Below, in pieces: positions 1-7,325 of a stretch of 9,878 bases of DNA. The translations under genes and the position numbers were made by a program. Location of the stretch: the NCBI GenBank assembly GCA_030039005.1, contig JASHQT010000179.1:1-9878 (forward strand), written 5' to 3'. The notes below the pieces were generated by a model. It ran no database searches and had not been told where the DNA came from. It was given only the letters and a program-made list of their open reading frames with translations. The DNA is from Bryobacteraceae bacterium (lineage in GTDB: Bacteria > Acidobacteriota > Terriglobia > Bryobacterales > Bryobacteraceae). Each line of letters begins with the position of its first letter. Positions within the stretch are counted from its first letter, which is position 1.

Positions 1-442
1 CTCCTATTCGTTTTCGGACGGGATCAACACGTATTCGAACACCAACCCCAACTCGCTGGTCTACGAATTCATGGTCAGCACGAATGCGAACGGCAACATT
101 AGCAGCGCCAACATCCTGCTAGAAGATTGGCAATCGGGCACGTCGCCGCACATCGTCAACGACCGCATTGCGTTTTTGCAAATCAACATAGCAGGGACTG
201 CCGTCTCAAACAATGGCCACTGCGGCAATCTTGTTACCGCCCCCTCAGGCGTTGCCGACGCGTGCAATGTGCTGGACGCCGACACCGCCACCAGCATTGC
301 GGGCGTGCTGGGGGGAACCTGGATGCTCGCCGTGCCCACGCCAACGCTCGGGGAATGGGAGACCATTTTTCTGGGCGGCCTGCTGGTCACGTTTGCGCTG
401 CTGCAGTTGCGCCGTCGGGAGCGCGGGCGAACGGCGGCCTGA
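1..442 (+). CDS. IPTL-CTERM-type sorted surface/secreted protein, copy A (5'-truncated by window edge)
   Basis: This is the C-terminal 146 residues of an exosortase H cargo protein; the reading frame enters from outside the window with its first complete codon at base 2. No start codon is needed in the window, because the residues before the internal ATG at 71 (SYSFSDGINTYSNTNPNS) align directly with copy B downstream. The body is Ser/Thr/Asn-rich and probably a beta-rich extracellular domain. It ends in a tripartite sorting tag: the motif VPTPTLGEWE, a hydrophobic helix (about 15 residues around IFLGGLLVTFALL) and a basic tail RRRERGR. In this family the tag is recognised and cut by exosortase H at the membrane. 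Copy B starts 140 bases downstream and xrtH follows that. The tag deviates from the usual IPTLxxWG in having Glu where Gly is expected. The function of the body is unknown. Confidence 0.85.
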   Translation, partial: SYSFSDGINTYSNTNPNSLVYEFMVSTNANGNISSANILLEDWQSGTSPHIVNDRIAFLQINIAGTAVSNNGHCGNLVTAPSGVADACNVLDADTATSIAGVLGGTWMLAVPTPTLGEWETIFLGGLLVTFALLQLRRRERGRTAA

Positions 443-492
443 GTCCGATGGCGGCGATGGTGAGCGGGAGGCCGCGCGGGGAATCGCGATAG
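443..492 (+). pseudogene. Vestigial 5' end of xrtH left by tandem duplication
   Basis: The bases directly after the stop of copy A match those directly after the stop of copy B, which form the start of xrtH. The spacer GTCCG and then ATGGC-GCGAT are shared, with similarity running to about the GGAGG at 470-476. Here the frame opened by ATG 448 codes only MAAMVSGRPRGESR before TAG at 490-492, against MAAIASRRRN in the real xrtH at 1257. Similarity fades after about 32 bases. The simplest reading is that a unit of [cargo gene plus start of xrtH] was duplicated in tandem and the xrtH stub was left behind. It is unlikely to be a functional peptide. The short length makes the call moderately secure; the parallel position relative to both cargo stops is the main support. 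Confidence 0.6.
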
Positions 493-499
493 GATCGCG
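485..499. repeat. Palindrome CGCGAT-AGG-ATCGCG
   Basis: A perfect 6-bp inverted repeat with a 3-base spacer lies at the end of the xrtH remnant, about 85 bases before copy B. The same arms with the same spacing occur at 5686-5700 before the tannase-like gene (spacer ACA). Both are preceded by GAAT. The centre (TAGGAT here, TACAAT there) resembles a -10 hexamer. It could be a regulator site or a promoter element. Two occurrences in a GC-rich window do not prove function. Confidence 0.4.
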
Positions 500-511
500 A
501 GCCGCTTGTCC

Positions 512-541
512 TTGACGTTCTCCTGACCTACGGGGTAGGAT
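512..541 (+). promoter_or_regulatory. Candidate sigma70-type promoter of copy B, with an internal palindromic operator
   Basis: TTGACG at 512-517 matches 5 of 6 bases of the -35 consensus. TAGGAT at 536-541 matches 4 of 6 bases of the -10 consensus, with an 18-base spacer. The leader to the ATG at 583 would be about 35 bases. Between the boxes and running into the -10 lies a perfect inverted repeat CCTAC-GGG-GTAGG (527-539). That position suits an operator that would occlude RNA polymerase, although LuxR/NarL-type regulators also bind inverted repeats of similar size. This would drive copy B, xrtH, the accessory membrane protein and perhaps the methyltransferase. It is a sequence-pattern call only. 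Confidence 0.45.
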
Positions 542-582
542 AACCTCTTACCGGACAACGCTTTCTACGATCGGGAGGGGTG

Positions 583-1251
583 ATGAGGAGCTTACCGCTC
601 ATTTGTGCCGCCGCGTTTCTGACATCCAGCGGATGGGCCGCAACTTATACGTTCACAACTCCTGATTACACGTCAACGACTGACTTTACCAATTGTACGA
701 CCGGCCCGTGTATGAACTACACCACGTCGATGAACACCAGCGGTTCGTTCACAGTGGCGACACCTCTGGGCCCGAACCTGACTAACTCCAACATCGCTTC
801 CCTGGTGACCTCCTATTCGTTTTCGGACGGGATCAACACCTATTCGAACACCAACCCCAATTCGCGGCTCTTCGAGTTCCTGGTCAGCACCGACGCGAGT
901 GGCAACATTAGCAACACCCTGTTGGCGCTGCAAGATTGGCAATCGGGCACGTCCCCGCACAGCGCCAACGACCGCATTGCGTTTTTGGTTATCGACATGG
1001 GGAGTTCCGCCACAAATAATAGCTACTGCAGTCATGTTGAGCCCGCCCCCTCCTCAGGAGTTGCCGATTCATGCTCTTTTTTGAATAGCGACACAGCCAG
1101 CAGCGATGCTTTCGTGATGACGGGAACCTGGATGTTCGCGGTGCCCACGCCAACGCTGGGCGAATGGGAGACCATTTTTCTAGGCGGCCTGCTGGTGACG
1201 TTTGCGCTGCTGCGGTTGCGCCGCCGGGAGCGCGGGCGAACGGCGGCCTGA
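583..1251 (+). CDS. IPTL-CTERM-type sorted surface/secreted protein, copy B (complete)
   Basis: This is a complete 222-residue exosortase H cargo protein. The start is ATG 583, with a GGAGG Shine-Dalgarno at 574-578; a GTG immediately before it (580) is in frame but sits on top of the ribosome site. Residues 1 to about 20 (MRSLPLICAAAFLTSSGWA) form a signal peptide. The mature part is rich in Thr, Ser and Asn, as in other exosortase cargos that are often glycosylated, and has two cysteine pairs (NCTTGPC near the N terminus; YCS and SCS in the second half) that could form disulfides. The C terminus carries VPTPTLGEWE, a hydrophobic helix and RRRERGR, forming the sorting tag. Over its last 146 residues it aligns without net gap to copy A. 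xrtH begins 5 bases after the stop, so the enzyme and its substrate are co-transcribed. The biochemical role of the body is unknown; a structural extracellular or biofilm protein is possible but not shown. Confidence 0.9.
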   Translation: MRSLPLICAAAFLTSSGWAATYTFTTPDYTSTTDFTNCTTGPCMNYTTSMNTSGSFTVATPLGPNLTNSNIASLVTSYSFSDGINTYSNTNPNSRLFEFLVSTDASGNISNTLLALQDWQSGTSPHSANDRIAFLVIDMGSSATNNSYCSHVEPAPSSGVADSCSFLNSDTASSDAFVMTGTWMFAVPTPTLGEWETIFLGGLLVTFALLRLRRRERGRTAA

Positions 1252-1256
1252 GTCCG

Positions 1257-1778
1257 ATGGCTGCGATTGCGAGCAGGAGGCGAAATCACGCGAGCATTTT
1301 TCTGGCCCTGTTTGCGCTGGCAGCGCTAGTGCAATTTGCCATTTTGCTGTCCGCGCCGATCCGCCCTTTGGTGGACGGGTTCTCGGGAAACCTGGCGTCT
1401 TTTTCCGCGTGGCTGATCGGAGCATTAGGAGGCACGTGTTCTCATCACGGCGCCTTCCTGACCAGTCCATCGAAAGGGTTCTCGATGGAGATTCGCGACG
1501 GCTGCAATGGCGTCAACGTAGTAATCCTTTTGTGGGCGGCGATCCTCGCTTATCCGGCGGGATGGAAGTGGAAACTGGCGGGGCTCGGCGGAGGAATGGC
1601 GGCGATCCAGATTTTGAATCTGCTGAGGCTCATCTCGCTTTACTATCTTGGACAGTACAGTTGGCCCGTATTTGAATTCGCCCATCTGTATCTGTGGGAG
1701 ATGCTGATCATTCTCGATGCCATAGTGGTGTTCAGTTTCTGGTCCAGTAGAGCTGTTACCGAAGGAAGCGCGCGGTGA
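1257..1778 (+). CDS. xrtH: Exosortase H (XrtH), IPTL-CTERM-specific sorting enzyme
   Basis: This is an integral inner-membrane cysteine protease/transpeptidase that cleaves C-terminal sorting tags of exported proteins. It has 173 residues, the compact size usual for XrtH as against the roughly 300-residue exosortase A/B types. It has several membrane segments, about 13-34, 45-58, 87-101, 105-122 and 147-162. The catalytic Cys lies in RDGCNGVN (C83), the conserved Arg in LNLLRLISLYY (R124) and the conserved His in FEFAHLYLWEM (H143), so the full exosortase triad is present. Start ATG 1257 lies 5 bases after the cargo stop and has no ribosome site of its own, which suggests translational coupling. 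A frame extension further upstream (to 1164) would only read through the cargo gene in another frame. An AGGAGG at 1275-1280 is inside the gene, on Arg-Arg codons, and has no start codon behind it. The two adjacent IPTL-type cargos support the H subtype. Confidence 0.9.
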   Translation: MAAIASRRRNHASIFLALFALAALVQFAILLSAPIRPLVDGFSGNLASFSAWLIGALGGTCSHHGAFLTSPSKGFSMEIRDGCNGVNVVILLWAAILAYPAGWKWKLAGLGGGMAAIQILNLLRLISLYYLGQYSWPVFEFAHLYLWEMLIILDAIVVFSFWSSRAVTEGSAR

Positions 1779-2428
1779 GGAACGCGCCGTCCGGAAGCCT
1801 GATCCTCCGGGCGGCGATCCTGGTGCCGGTCGCTTTGGCGCTGTGGTGGTTCCTGCTGCAGAGTGCGTCGCTCTGGGCGCTGCGGAATCTGGCCTGGCTT
1901 CCCTTGGCCATGCTGATCGCACCCGCGGGACACGATCCGATCCGTGTGGACCCGCGGACCGGCGAGTGGGTCGCGAACGTTGAGGTGAACACCAGCGCCA
2001 GGAACGGCCAGTCGGGGCAATTCGAACACGTCAATTCCGTGGAGATCGCGTTTCGCAAGACCGACGCGGCGGTTTATGCGAGCGGTTGGTTTTCCTATCT
2101 CGCGCTGGCGCTTAGCACATTCCCGTTCTCGCGGAAACAGGCCATACGGGTGCTCTGGGGGTTCGGGCTGCAGACGGCGGTAAGCGTTCTCGGCCTGGCT
2201 GCGTACATTTACATCCTCGGCTACGGCACGCTCATCAATTCGCCCGGCAGTCCCGACGCGCGCGTATGGTGGGTCAAATATTTCGATCACATCAATGCGC
2301 TGGTGATTCCCTTCGCGGGACCGTTTGTCATTGCGATGCTGCTACACCCCGAGTGGCGGGCCTATGTGGGATTCGTGGCGCCTCCGGCGCGCGGCGCCAA
2401 GAACGCCCCAAGGAAATCGCGCGCTTAG
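1775..2428 (+). CDS. Exosortase H-associated multi-pass membrane protein
   Basis: This 217-residue membrane protein starts at GTG 1775 and overlaps the xrtH stop as GTGA, with a GAAGGAAG ribosome site at 1761-1768; the coupling is tight. One membrane helix lies at about residues 9-29 (LILRAAILVPVALALWWFLL). A soluble, probably periplasmic region of about 50 residues follows (HDPIRVDPRTGEWVANVEVN and onward). Three further helices follow around residues 83-97, 125-150 and 175-195, and the tail is basic (KNAPRKSRA). In sequenced XrtH loci a membrane protein of this size and layout commonly sits next to xrtH, and I assign it on that gene order and topology. Its exact role is not known; it may assist substrate presentation or transfer of the cut cargo. 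No catalytic motif is evident to me. Confidence 0.7.
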   Translation: MRNAPSGSLILRAAILVPVALALWWFLLQSASLWALRNLAWLPLAMLIAPAGHDPIRVDPRTGEWVANVEVNTSARNGQSGQFEHVNSVEIAFRKTDAAVYASGWFSYLALALSTFPFSRKQAIRVLWGFGLQTAVSVLGLAAYIYILGYGTLINSPGSPDARVWWVKYFDHINALVIPFAGPFVIAMLLHPEWRAYVGFVAPPARGAKNAPRKSRA

Positions 2429-2434
2429 GGCGCG

Positions 2435-3271
2435 GTGCAAAATAGAGACATGCCGGGCGCACGCTTTGCCTTGGAATCGGAAATCCACCGTTATTACGAA
2501 GCCGGCCAAGAGGCAGGCCGCCTGGAAACTCCGTTCTCGCGGTGGGAGAAGGCGCGGACGCTGGATATTTTGGGCCGCTTTCTGCCGCGCCCGCCGGCGG
2601 TGATTTTGGACATCGGCGGGGCCGCGGGCGCGTATGCGTTTCCGCTGGCGGAGATGGGCTACGTGGTGAATCTCTTCGATCCCGTGCCCTTGCACATCGA
2701 GCAGGCGAAACAGCGCGCGGCCATGCTGACGCACGGTCCTCGAAACATTCAGCTCGGGGACGCTCGGGCGATTCCCTACGAGGACGGCGCGGCCGATGCT
2801 GTTCTGTTTTTCGGGCCGCTGTATCATTTGACCGGACGCGAGGACCGGCTGAAGGCCATTCGCGAGGCGCATCGCGTGCTGCGCGCGGGCGGCGTTCTGC
2901 TGGCGGTCGCGATCTCTCGTTTTGCCTCCGCGCTCGACGGCATCGGGCGCGGATTGATCCGCGACCCGCGCTTCGTCTCCATCGTCGACGAAGACCTCAA
3001 GACAGGGCAGCATCGCAACGATACTGAGAACCTGGAGTATTTTACGACCGCTTTTTTCCATCATGCGGACGAATTGAAGGCGGAATTGAAGGAAGGCGGA
3101 TTCTCGAGCGTACAGCTTTGCGCGATCGAGGGGCCGATCTGGAATGTGCAGGAACCGGACACGGCTGAGCAACGGGAGCAGTTGATGGCGACAGTCCGCG
3201 CCATCGAGAGCGAGCCGGCGTTGATCGGCGCCAGCGCACACATGATGGGTATCGCGATGAAAGCGGCATAG
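2435..3271 (+). CDS. Class I SAM-dependent methyltransferase
   Basis: This is a cytoplasmic methyltransferase of 278 residues with a Rossmann SAM-binding core. Motif I is VILDIGGAAGAYA (about 57-69, with the DxGGxxGxY pattern). The acidic ribose-binding residue is in NLFDPVPLH (D82). The LGDARAIPY segment (108-115) precedes motif IV, DAVLFFGPLYHL (121-132), and the fold continues with HRVLRAGGVLL (146-156). The GPLYHL variant is common in small-molecule methyltransferases of the Methyltransf_11 type. The substrate cannot be read from the sequence. The start is uncertain: GTG 2435 has AGGG four bases upstream, and ATG 2450 (MPGARFAL, 273 residues) is an equally plausible alternative. It begins 6 bases after the XrtH-associated gene, so it is probably in the same transcript. 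That raises the question of whether it acts on a cargo-processing component or is a passenger. Confidence 0.85.
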   Translation: MQNRDMPGARFALESEIHRYYEAGQEAGRLETPFSRWEKARTLDILGRFLPRPPAVILDIGGAAGAYAFPLAEMGYVVNLFDPVPLHIEQAKQRAAMLTHGPRNIQLGDARAIPYEDGAADAVLFFGPLYHLTGREDRLKAIREAHRVLRAGGVLLAVAISRFASALDGIGRGLIRDPRFVSIVDEDLKTGQHRNDTENLEYFTTAFFHHADELKAELKEGGFSSVQLCAIEGPIWNVQEPDTAEQREQLMATVRAIESEPALIGASAHMMGIAMKAA

Positions 3272-3328
3272 GCGCCGGCAGGTCCTTCTTGACGCGGGGT
3301 CTTAGTTTAATAGACAGTAGGACTGAAG

Positions 3329-4189
3329 ATGATAATTCATAAAACCCTGACAGTGGCGCTTTTCGCCCTGACAGTCGGCGCGACGGCTATGTTCGCCCAG
3401 TGGCCGAACTACCCCACGCCCGGCCCGCGAGCGAAAGACGGCAAAATCGATTTCGCGGCGCCGCCGCCGCGGACACCCGACGGGAAGATCGACTTCGAGG
3501 GCCTGTGGGAGCCGGCGCACACCAAAGGCGGCCGGACGGGAATGAACGGCACGCCTCCGCTACCATTCCCGATCCCCACGGAACCAAGCGATCCTCCGGT
3601 GGCGCAGTTCTTCAATATCGGCGCCGGTCTCCCGGATAAATTGCCGCCGCTCACTCCCTGGGGCGCGCAGATCCGGGCCCAACGAAAAGCCAACGACAAC
3701 AAGGACAACCCGGACGCCCACTGTCTGCCCCTGGGTTTGACGCAGCTCCACATGCACCCGCAGCCGCGCAAGATTTTCCAGACCCCGCGCGCCATCGTCA
3801 TTATGTATGAGGCCAACGGCAACACGCGGCAAATCCTGCTGGATGGCCGGGCGCTGCCCAACAACGATCCCCAACCGTGGTTTTATGGCTATTCGGTGGG
3901 CCACTGGGATGGCGACACGCTGGTGGTGGAAACCACGGGCTTCCGCGATGACGAATGGCTGGATGTGGAAGGCAGCCCGCTCACCGAAACCGGCAAGATC
4001 ACCGAGCGCTGGCGCCGGCCGAAGTTCGGTTTGATGCAGATCGACATCACGATCGAAGATCCCAAGGCGTACACTAAGCCGTTCACGGTGCGCGTAAATC
4101 ATCAGCTCATGCCGGACACCGAACTCATGGAGTTCGTCTGCCAGGATCGGGATGCGGAGCACTACTTGAGCAAGGGCGCGACGAAATAA
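3329..4189 (+). CDS. Secreted protein of unknown function, acidobacterial GHWDGDTLVVETTGF family
   Basis: This is a 286-residue exported protein with a signal peptide MIIHKTLTVALFALTVGATAMFA (likely cut near residue 23). Start ATG 3329 has AGGA at 3319-3322 with a good spacer. After the signal peptide there is a Pro-rich linker holding two copies of DGKIDF (about residues 36-41 and 51-56), the second in GKIDFEGLWEP. A conserved middle follows: HCLPLG, then HPQPRKIFQTP and IVIMYEANGNTRQI. The most characteristic block is GYSVGHWDGDTLVVETTGF, followed by LTETGKITERWRRP and an end similar to LMEFVCQDRD. I recognise this layout as a family that is very abundant in Solibacter-like acidobacteria, always annotated as hypothetical. 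Its function is unknown; the beta-rich look suggests a periplasmic or extracellular role. Two cysteines remain in the mature part (HCLP and VCQD). Confidence 0.8.
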   Translation: MIIHKTLTVALFALTVGATAMFAQWPNYPTPGPRAKDGKIDFAAPPPRTPDGKIDFEGLWEPAHTKGGRTGMNGTPPLPFPIPTEPSDPPVAQFFNIGAGLPDKLPPLTPWGAQIRAQRKANDNKDNPDAHCLPLGLTQLHMHPQPRKIFQTPRAIVIMYEANGNTRQILLDGRALPNNDPQPWFYGYSVGHWDGDTLVVETTGFRDDEWLDVEGSPLTETGKITERWRRPKFGLMQIDITIEDPKAYTKPFTVRVNHQLMPDTELMEFVCQDRDAEHYLSKGATK

Positions 4190-4201
4190 TCGCGAGCGAT
4201 T
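4188..4201. terminator. Short inverted repeat between convergent genes, possible weak bidirectional terminator
   Basis: AATCGC-GA-GCGATT is a perfect inverted repeat spanning the stop codon of the + gene (ending 4189) and reaching the stop of the cupin gene (4201). It sits in the 11-base gap between two convergent genes, where a shared terminator would be expected. On the - strand the stem is followed by ATTATTT. The stem is short and the T-run poor, so the call is weak. Confidence 0.3.
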
Positions 4202-4596
4202 TAACGGCGATACTGGTCGTCACTGACCGGCTCCAACCAATCGACCACCCTGCCGTCCACTGCCTCCTGAATGGCGATGTGGGTCATGCTCGTAGTGGGC
4301 GTGGCTCCGTGCCAGTGCTTTTCGCCGGGCGGGATCGAGATCACGTCGCCGGGCCGAATTTCCTCGACCGGACCACCCCAGCGCTGTGCCCAGCCACAAC
4401 CGGCGATGACGATCAATCTTTGACCGAGTGGATGGGTGTGCCAGAAGGTGCGTGCGCCGGGCTCGAAGGTGACACTGGCGCCGGCGGCGCGGGCGGGATC
4501 GGTTGGCTGAAACAGCGGATCGACGCGCACCGCGCCGGTGAAATACTCGGCCGATCCCTTGGCGGACGGCTGTGAACCGCTGCGGTTGATTTCCAT
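4201..4596 (-). CDS. Manganese-type cupin, (R)-hydroxynitrile lyase-like
   Basis: This is a single-domain cupin of 131 residues, the same length as the Granulicella tundricola and Acidobacterium capsulatum cupin hydroxynitrile lyases, and from memory close to them along the whole chain. The metal ligands are in place: H53 and H55 (FWHTHPLGQ), Q59 and H94 (GEKHWHG), which in GtHNL hold Mn(II). The pocket positions A40, V42 and Q110 discussed for that enzyme are also the same. Known members cleave or form cyanohydrins (aldehyde plus HCN) in vitro; the natural role is not settled. There is no signal peptide, so it should be cytoplasmic. The ribosome site is AAAGGAAG just before ATG 4596. It lies 23 bases behind the aldo/keto reductase on the same strand, implying an operon. 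A general cupin dioxygenase or a sugar-binding role cannot be excluded. Confidence 0.85.
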   Translation of the reverse strand: MEINRSGSQPSAKGSAEYFTGAVRVDPLFQPTDPARAAGASVTFEPGARTFWHTHPLGQRLIVIAGCGWAQRWGGPVEEIRPGDVISIPPGEKHWHGATPTTSMTHIAIQEAVDGRVVDWLEPVSDDQYRR

Positions 4597-4619
4597 TGTC
4601 TTCCTTTCCGAGTCCGCTG

Positions 4620-5648
<1,029 letters not shown>

Positions 5649-5681
5649 TTAGAGGTGAGCGGGCCGGAAGCGGCGAAGGCG

Positions 5682-5704
5682 GAATCGCGATACAATCGCG
5701 GTTC
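5682..5704 (+). promoter_or_regulatory. Palindromic promoter of the tannase-like gene, with -10 TACAAT at its centre
   Basis: CGCGAT-ACA-ATCGCG (5686-5700) is a perfect inverted repeat, and it extends as GAA/TTC on the outside after one mismatch. TACAAT (5691-5696) at its centre matches the -10 consensus at 5 of 6 positions and ends 10 bases before ATG 5707. Transcription would start about 4 bases before the start codon. There is no Shine-Dalgarno in between, so the mRNA may be close to leaderless. No convincing -35 box is seen. The same palindrome with a different spacer occurs at 485-499. A regulator binding here would cover the -10 directly. Confidence 0.45.
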
Positions 5705-5706
5705 AA

Positions 5707-7302
5707 ATGAGACACACAACTCTAGCCGCGCTGGGAATTACTCTAGTGGCGATCGCCGCGCCCATTCCGGGGCTCGCGCAGGATTTTGCCGACGCGAAAA
5801 ACGCGAGGGTGGATTATACGAAAGCGGATCTCGCGCCGCATGAGGCGTGCGAAGCGCTCGGCAAGTTCAAATCTCCGGACATAGCGCAGATTGCGGCCAC
5901 ACCCGAAGCGGCCAGCGACAAAGCGCCCGCGTTCTGCCGCGTCGCCGGCACGCTAACGCCCGAGATCGCGTTCGAAGTGGCGCTGCCGGCGCAATGGAAC
6001 GGGCGATTTTACATGATCGGGAACGGCGGATTCGCGGGCGACGCGCTGGACAATCCCGCCCGCGTGGCGCAGCGCAATGAGGCGCTCAAGCTCGGGTTCG
6101 CGTTCGCGCAGACCAACACGGGCCATGACTCGCGCAAGGAGCCGGGCGCGAGCTTCGTGATGAACAATCCCGAGAAGGCCATCGATTACGCTTATCGCGC
6201 GGTGCATCTGACAGCGGTGACGGCCAAGAACATCACCAAGGATTATTACGGCCGGCTGATTTCGCATGCCTATTGGGATTCATGCTCCAACGGCGGGCGA
6301 CAGGGACTGATCGAGGCCGAACGGTTCCCCGACGATTTCGACGGCGTGATCGCGAATTCGCCGTGGGTGGATCAGACCGGGTTCACGGTGGGCGCGCTGT
6401 GGAACGAGAAAGCGCTAAACGGAGTCTCGCTCACGCCGGCCAAGCTCGCGATGGTGGCCGAGCATGTGATGGCCAAGTGCGACGCGGTCGACGGTTTGAA
6501 AGACGATTTGATCGACGATCCGCGCAAGTGCGACTTCAATCCCGTACGCGATGTTCCAGCGTGCGCGGCGGGCGCGGATGGATCGGACTGCCTGACGCCG
6601 CAACAGGCGGAGGCGATGGAGAAGGTTTATAGCGGCCCGGTGAGCGACGGCAAGCCGTTCTTCCCCGGTTTCATGGTGGGGAGCGAAGCGGTGGTGACGA
6701 ACCTGTTCGGGGGTGGGTCGGGCAGCGGATGGCTGAACGTGATTGTGCCGCCACAAGCGGACCGGGAGGCAGCGGATTTCGCCCTCGGTAAAGGCGTAAT
6801 CCAGTACCTGGCGCCCAAGCCTCCGAAGCCGGATTACGATTACCTGACATTCGACTACGATCGCGATATTCACCTTCTCGATGCCTGGAGCAAACTGGCT
6901 GACGCGAAAAATCCCGATCTGGCGAAATTTCGCAAGCATGGTGGCAAGCTGCTCGTGACGTATGGCTGGGCGGACACGATCCTGCAGCCCATGGTGGGCG
7001 TGAACTATTACGAGGCCGCGCTGGCCAAGAACGGTTCCGATACGCCGCAGTTCTTCCGCTTGTTCATGGCGCCGGGCATGGGGCATTGCGGCGGGGGCAT
7101 CGGGCCGGACCGGCATGACGGCATGACCGCGATCATTGACTGGGTGGAAAAAGACAAGGCGCCGGACACGATAATCGCCAGCCGCGTGGTGGACGGCAAA
7201 GTGGTGCGGACGCGCCCGCTGTGCGTTTATCCCAAGGTGGCGCGATACTCAGGGCAAGGCAGCATCGACGAGGCGGCGAATTTTCGCTGCGTGGAGCCGT
7301 AG
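5707..7302 (+). CDS. Secreted tannase/feruloyl esterase family protein
   Basis: This is a 531-residue exported alpha/beta-hydrolase that should cleave ester bonds of plant phenolics such as gallate or ferulate. A signal peptide covers residues 1 to about 24 (MRHTTLAALGITLVAIAAPIPGLA, cut before QDF). The catalytic Ser is S194 in DSCSNGGRQG, Asp is D423 in TYGWADTILQP and His is H460 in APGMGHCGGG. C193 and C461 next to Ser and His give the CS-D-HC motif of this family, where a disulfide links the two. A Ca-binding-like loop and lid region lie at 258-275 (CDAVDGLKDDLIDDPRKC). The FYMIGNGGFAG oxyanion region is at 101-111. ATG 5707 is the natural start before the signal peptide, although no Shine-Dalgarno is seen. 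It is divergent from the reductase-cupin pair and convergent with the SnoaL-like gene. Which ester is used is not readable from the sequence. Confidence 0.93.
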   Translation: MRHTTLAALGITLVAIAAPIPGLAQDFADAKNARVDYTKADLAPHEACEALGKFKSPDIAQIAATPEAASDKAPAFCRVAGTLTPEIAFEVALPAQWNGRFYMIGNGGFAGDALDNPARVAQRNEALKLGFAFAQTNTGHDSRKEPGASFVMNNPEKAIDYAYRAVHLTAVTAKNITKDYYGRLISHAYWDSCSNGGRQGLIEAERFPDDFDGVIANSPWVDQTGFTVGALWNEKALNGVSLTPAKLAMVAEHVMAKCDAVDGLKDDLIDDPRKCDFNPVRDVPACAAGADGSDCLTPQQAEAMEKVYSGPVSDGKPFFPGFMVGSEAVVTNLFGGGSGSGWLNVIVPPQADREAADFALGKGVIQYLAPKPPKPDYDYLTFDYDRDIHLLDAWSKLADAKNPDLAKFRKHGGKLLVTYGWADTILQPMVGVNYYEAALAKNGSDTPQFFRLFMAPGMGHCGGGIGPDRHDGMTAIIDWVEKDKAPDTIIASRVVDGKVVRTRPLCVYPKVARYSGQGSIDEAANFRCVEP

Positions 7303-7325
7303 GTCCCCTCCCTCAAGGTCGCGGC

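Noticed and set aside
1..1251. The two cargo repeats as a mobile element or CRISPR-like array
   Set aside because: The repeat is a duplicated gene with intact coding frame. There is no transposase, terminal inverted repeat, target duplication or short regularly spaced unit.
2342..3241. 299-codon open frame on the - strand opposite the methyltransferase
   Set aside because: The + strand has clear SAM-binding motifs. The antisense product is Arg/Gln/His-rich and without recognisable features, as expected of a shadow.
3289..3316. TTGACG plus TAGACA as a promoter for the secreted gene at 3329
   Set aside because: The -10 candidate matches only 3 of 6 bases at a 16-base spacer, and better -10 matches (TTTAAT) are too close. 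It is not supportable as a promoter.
6415..7116. 233-codon open frame on the - strand inside the tannase-like gene
   Set aside because: It is antisense to the Asp and His catalytic region of a well-supported esterase and has Arg-rich low-information content.
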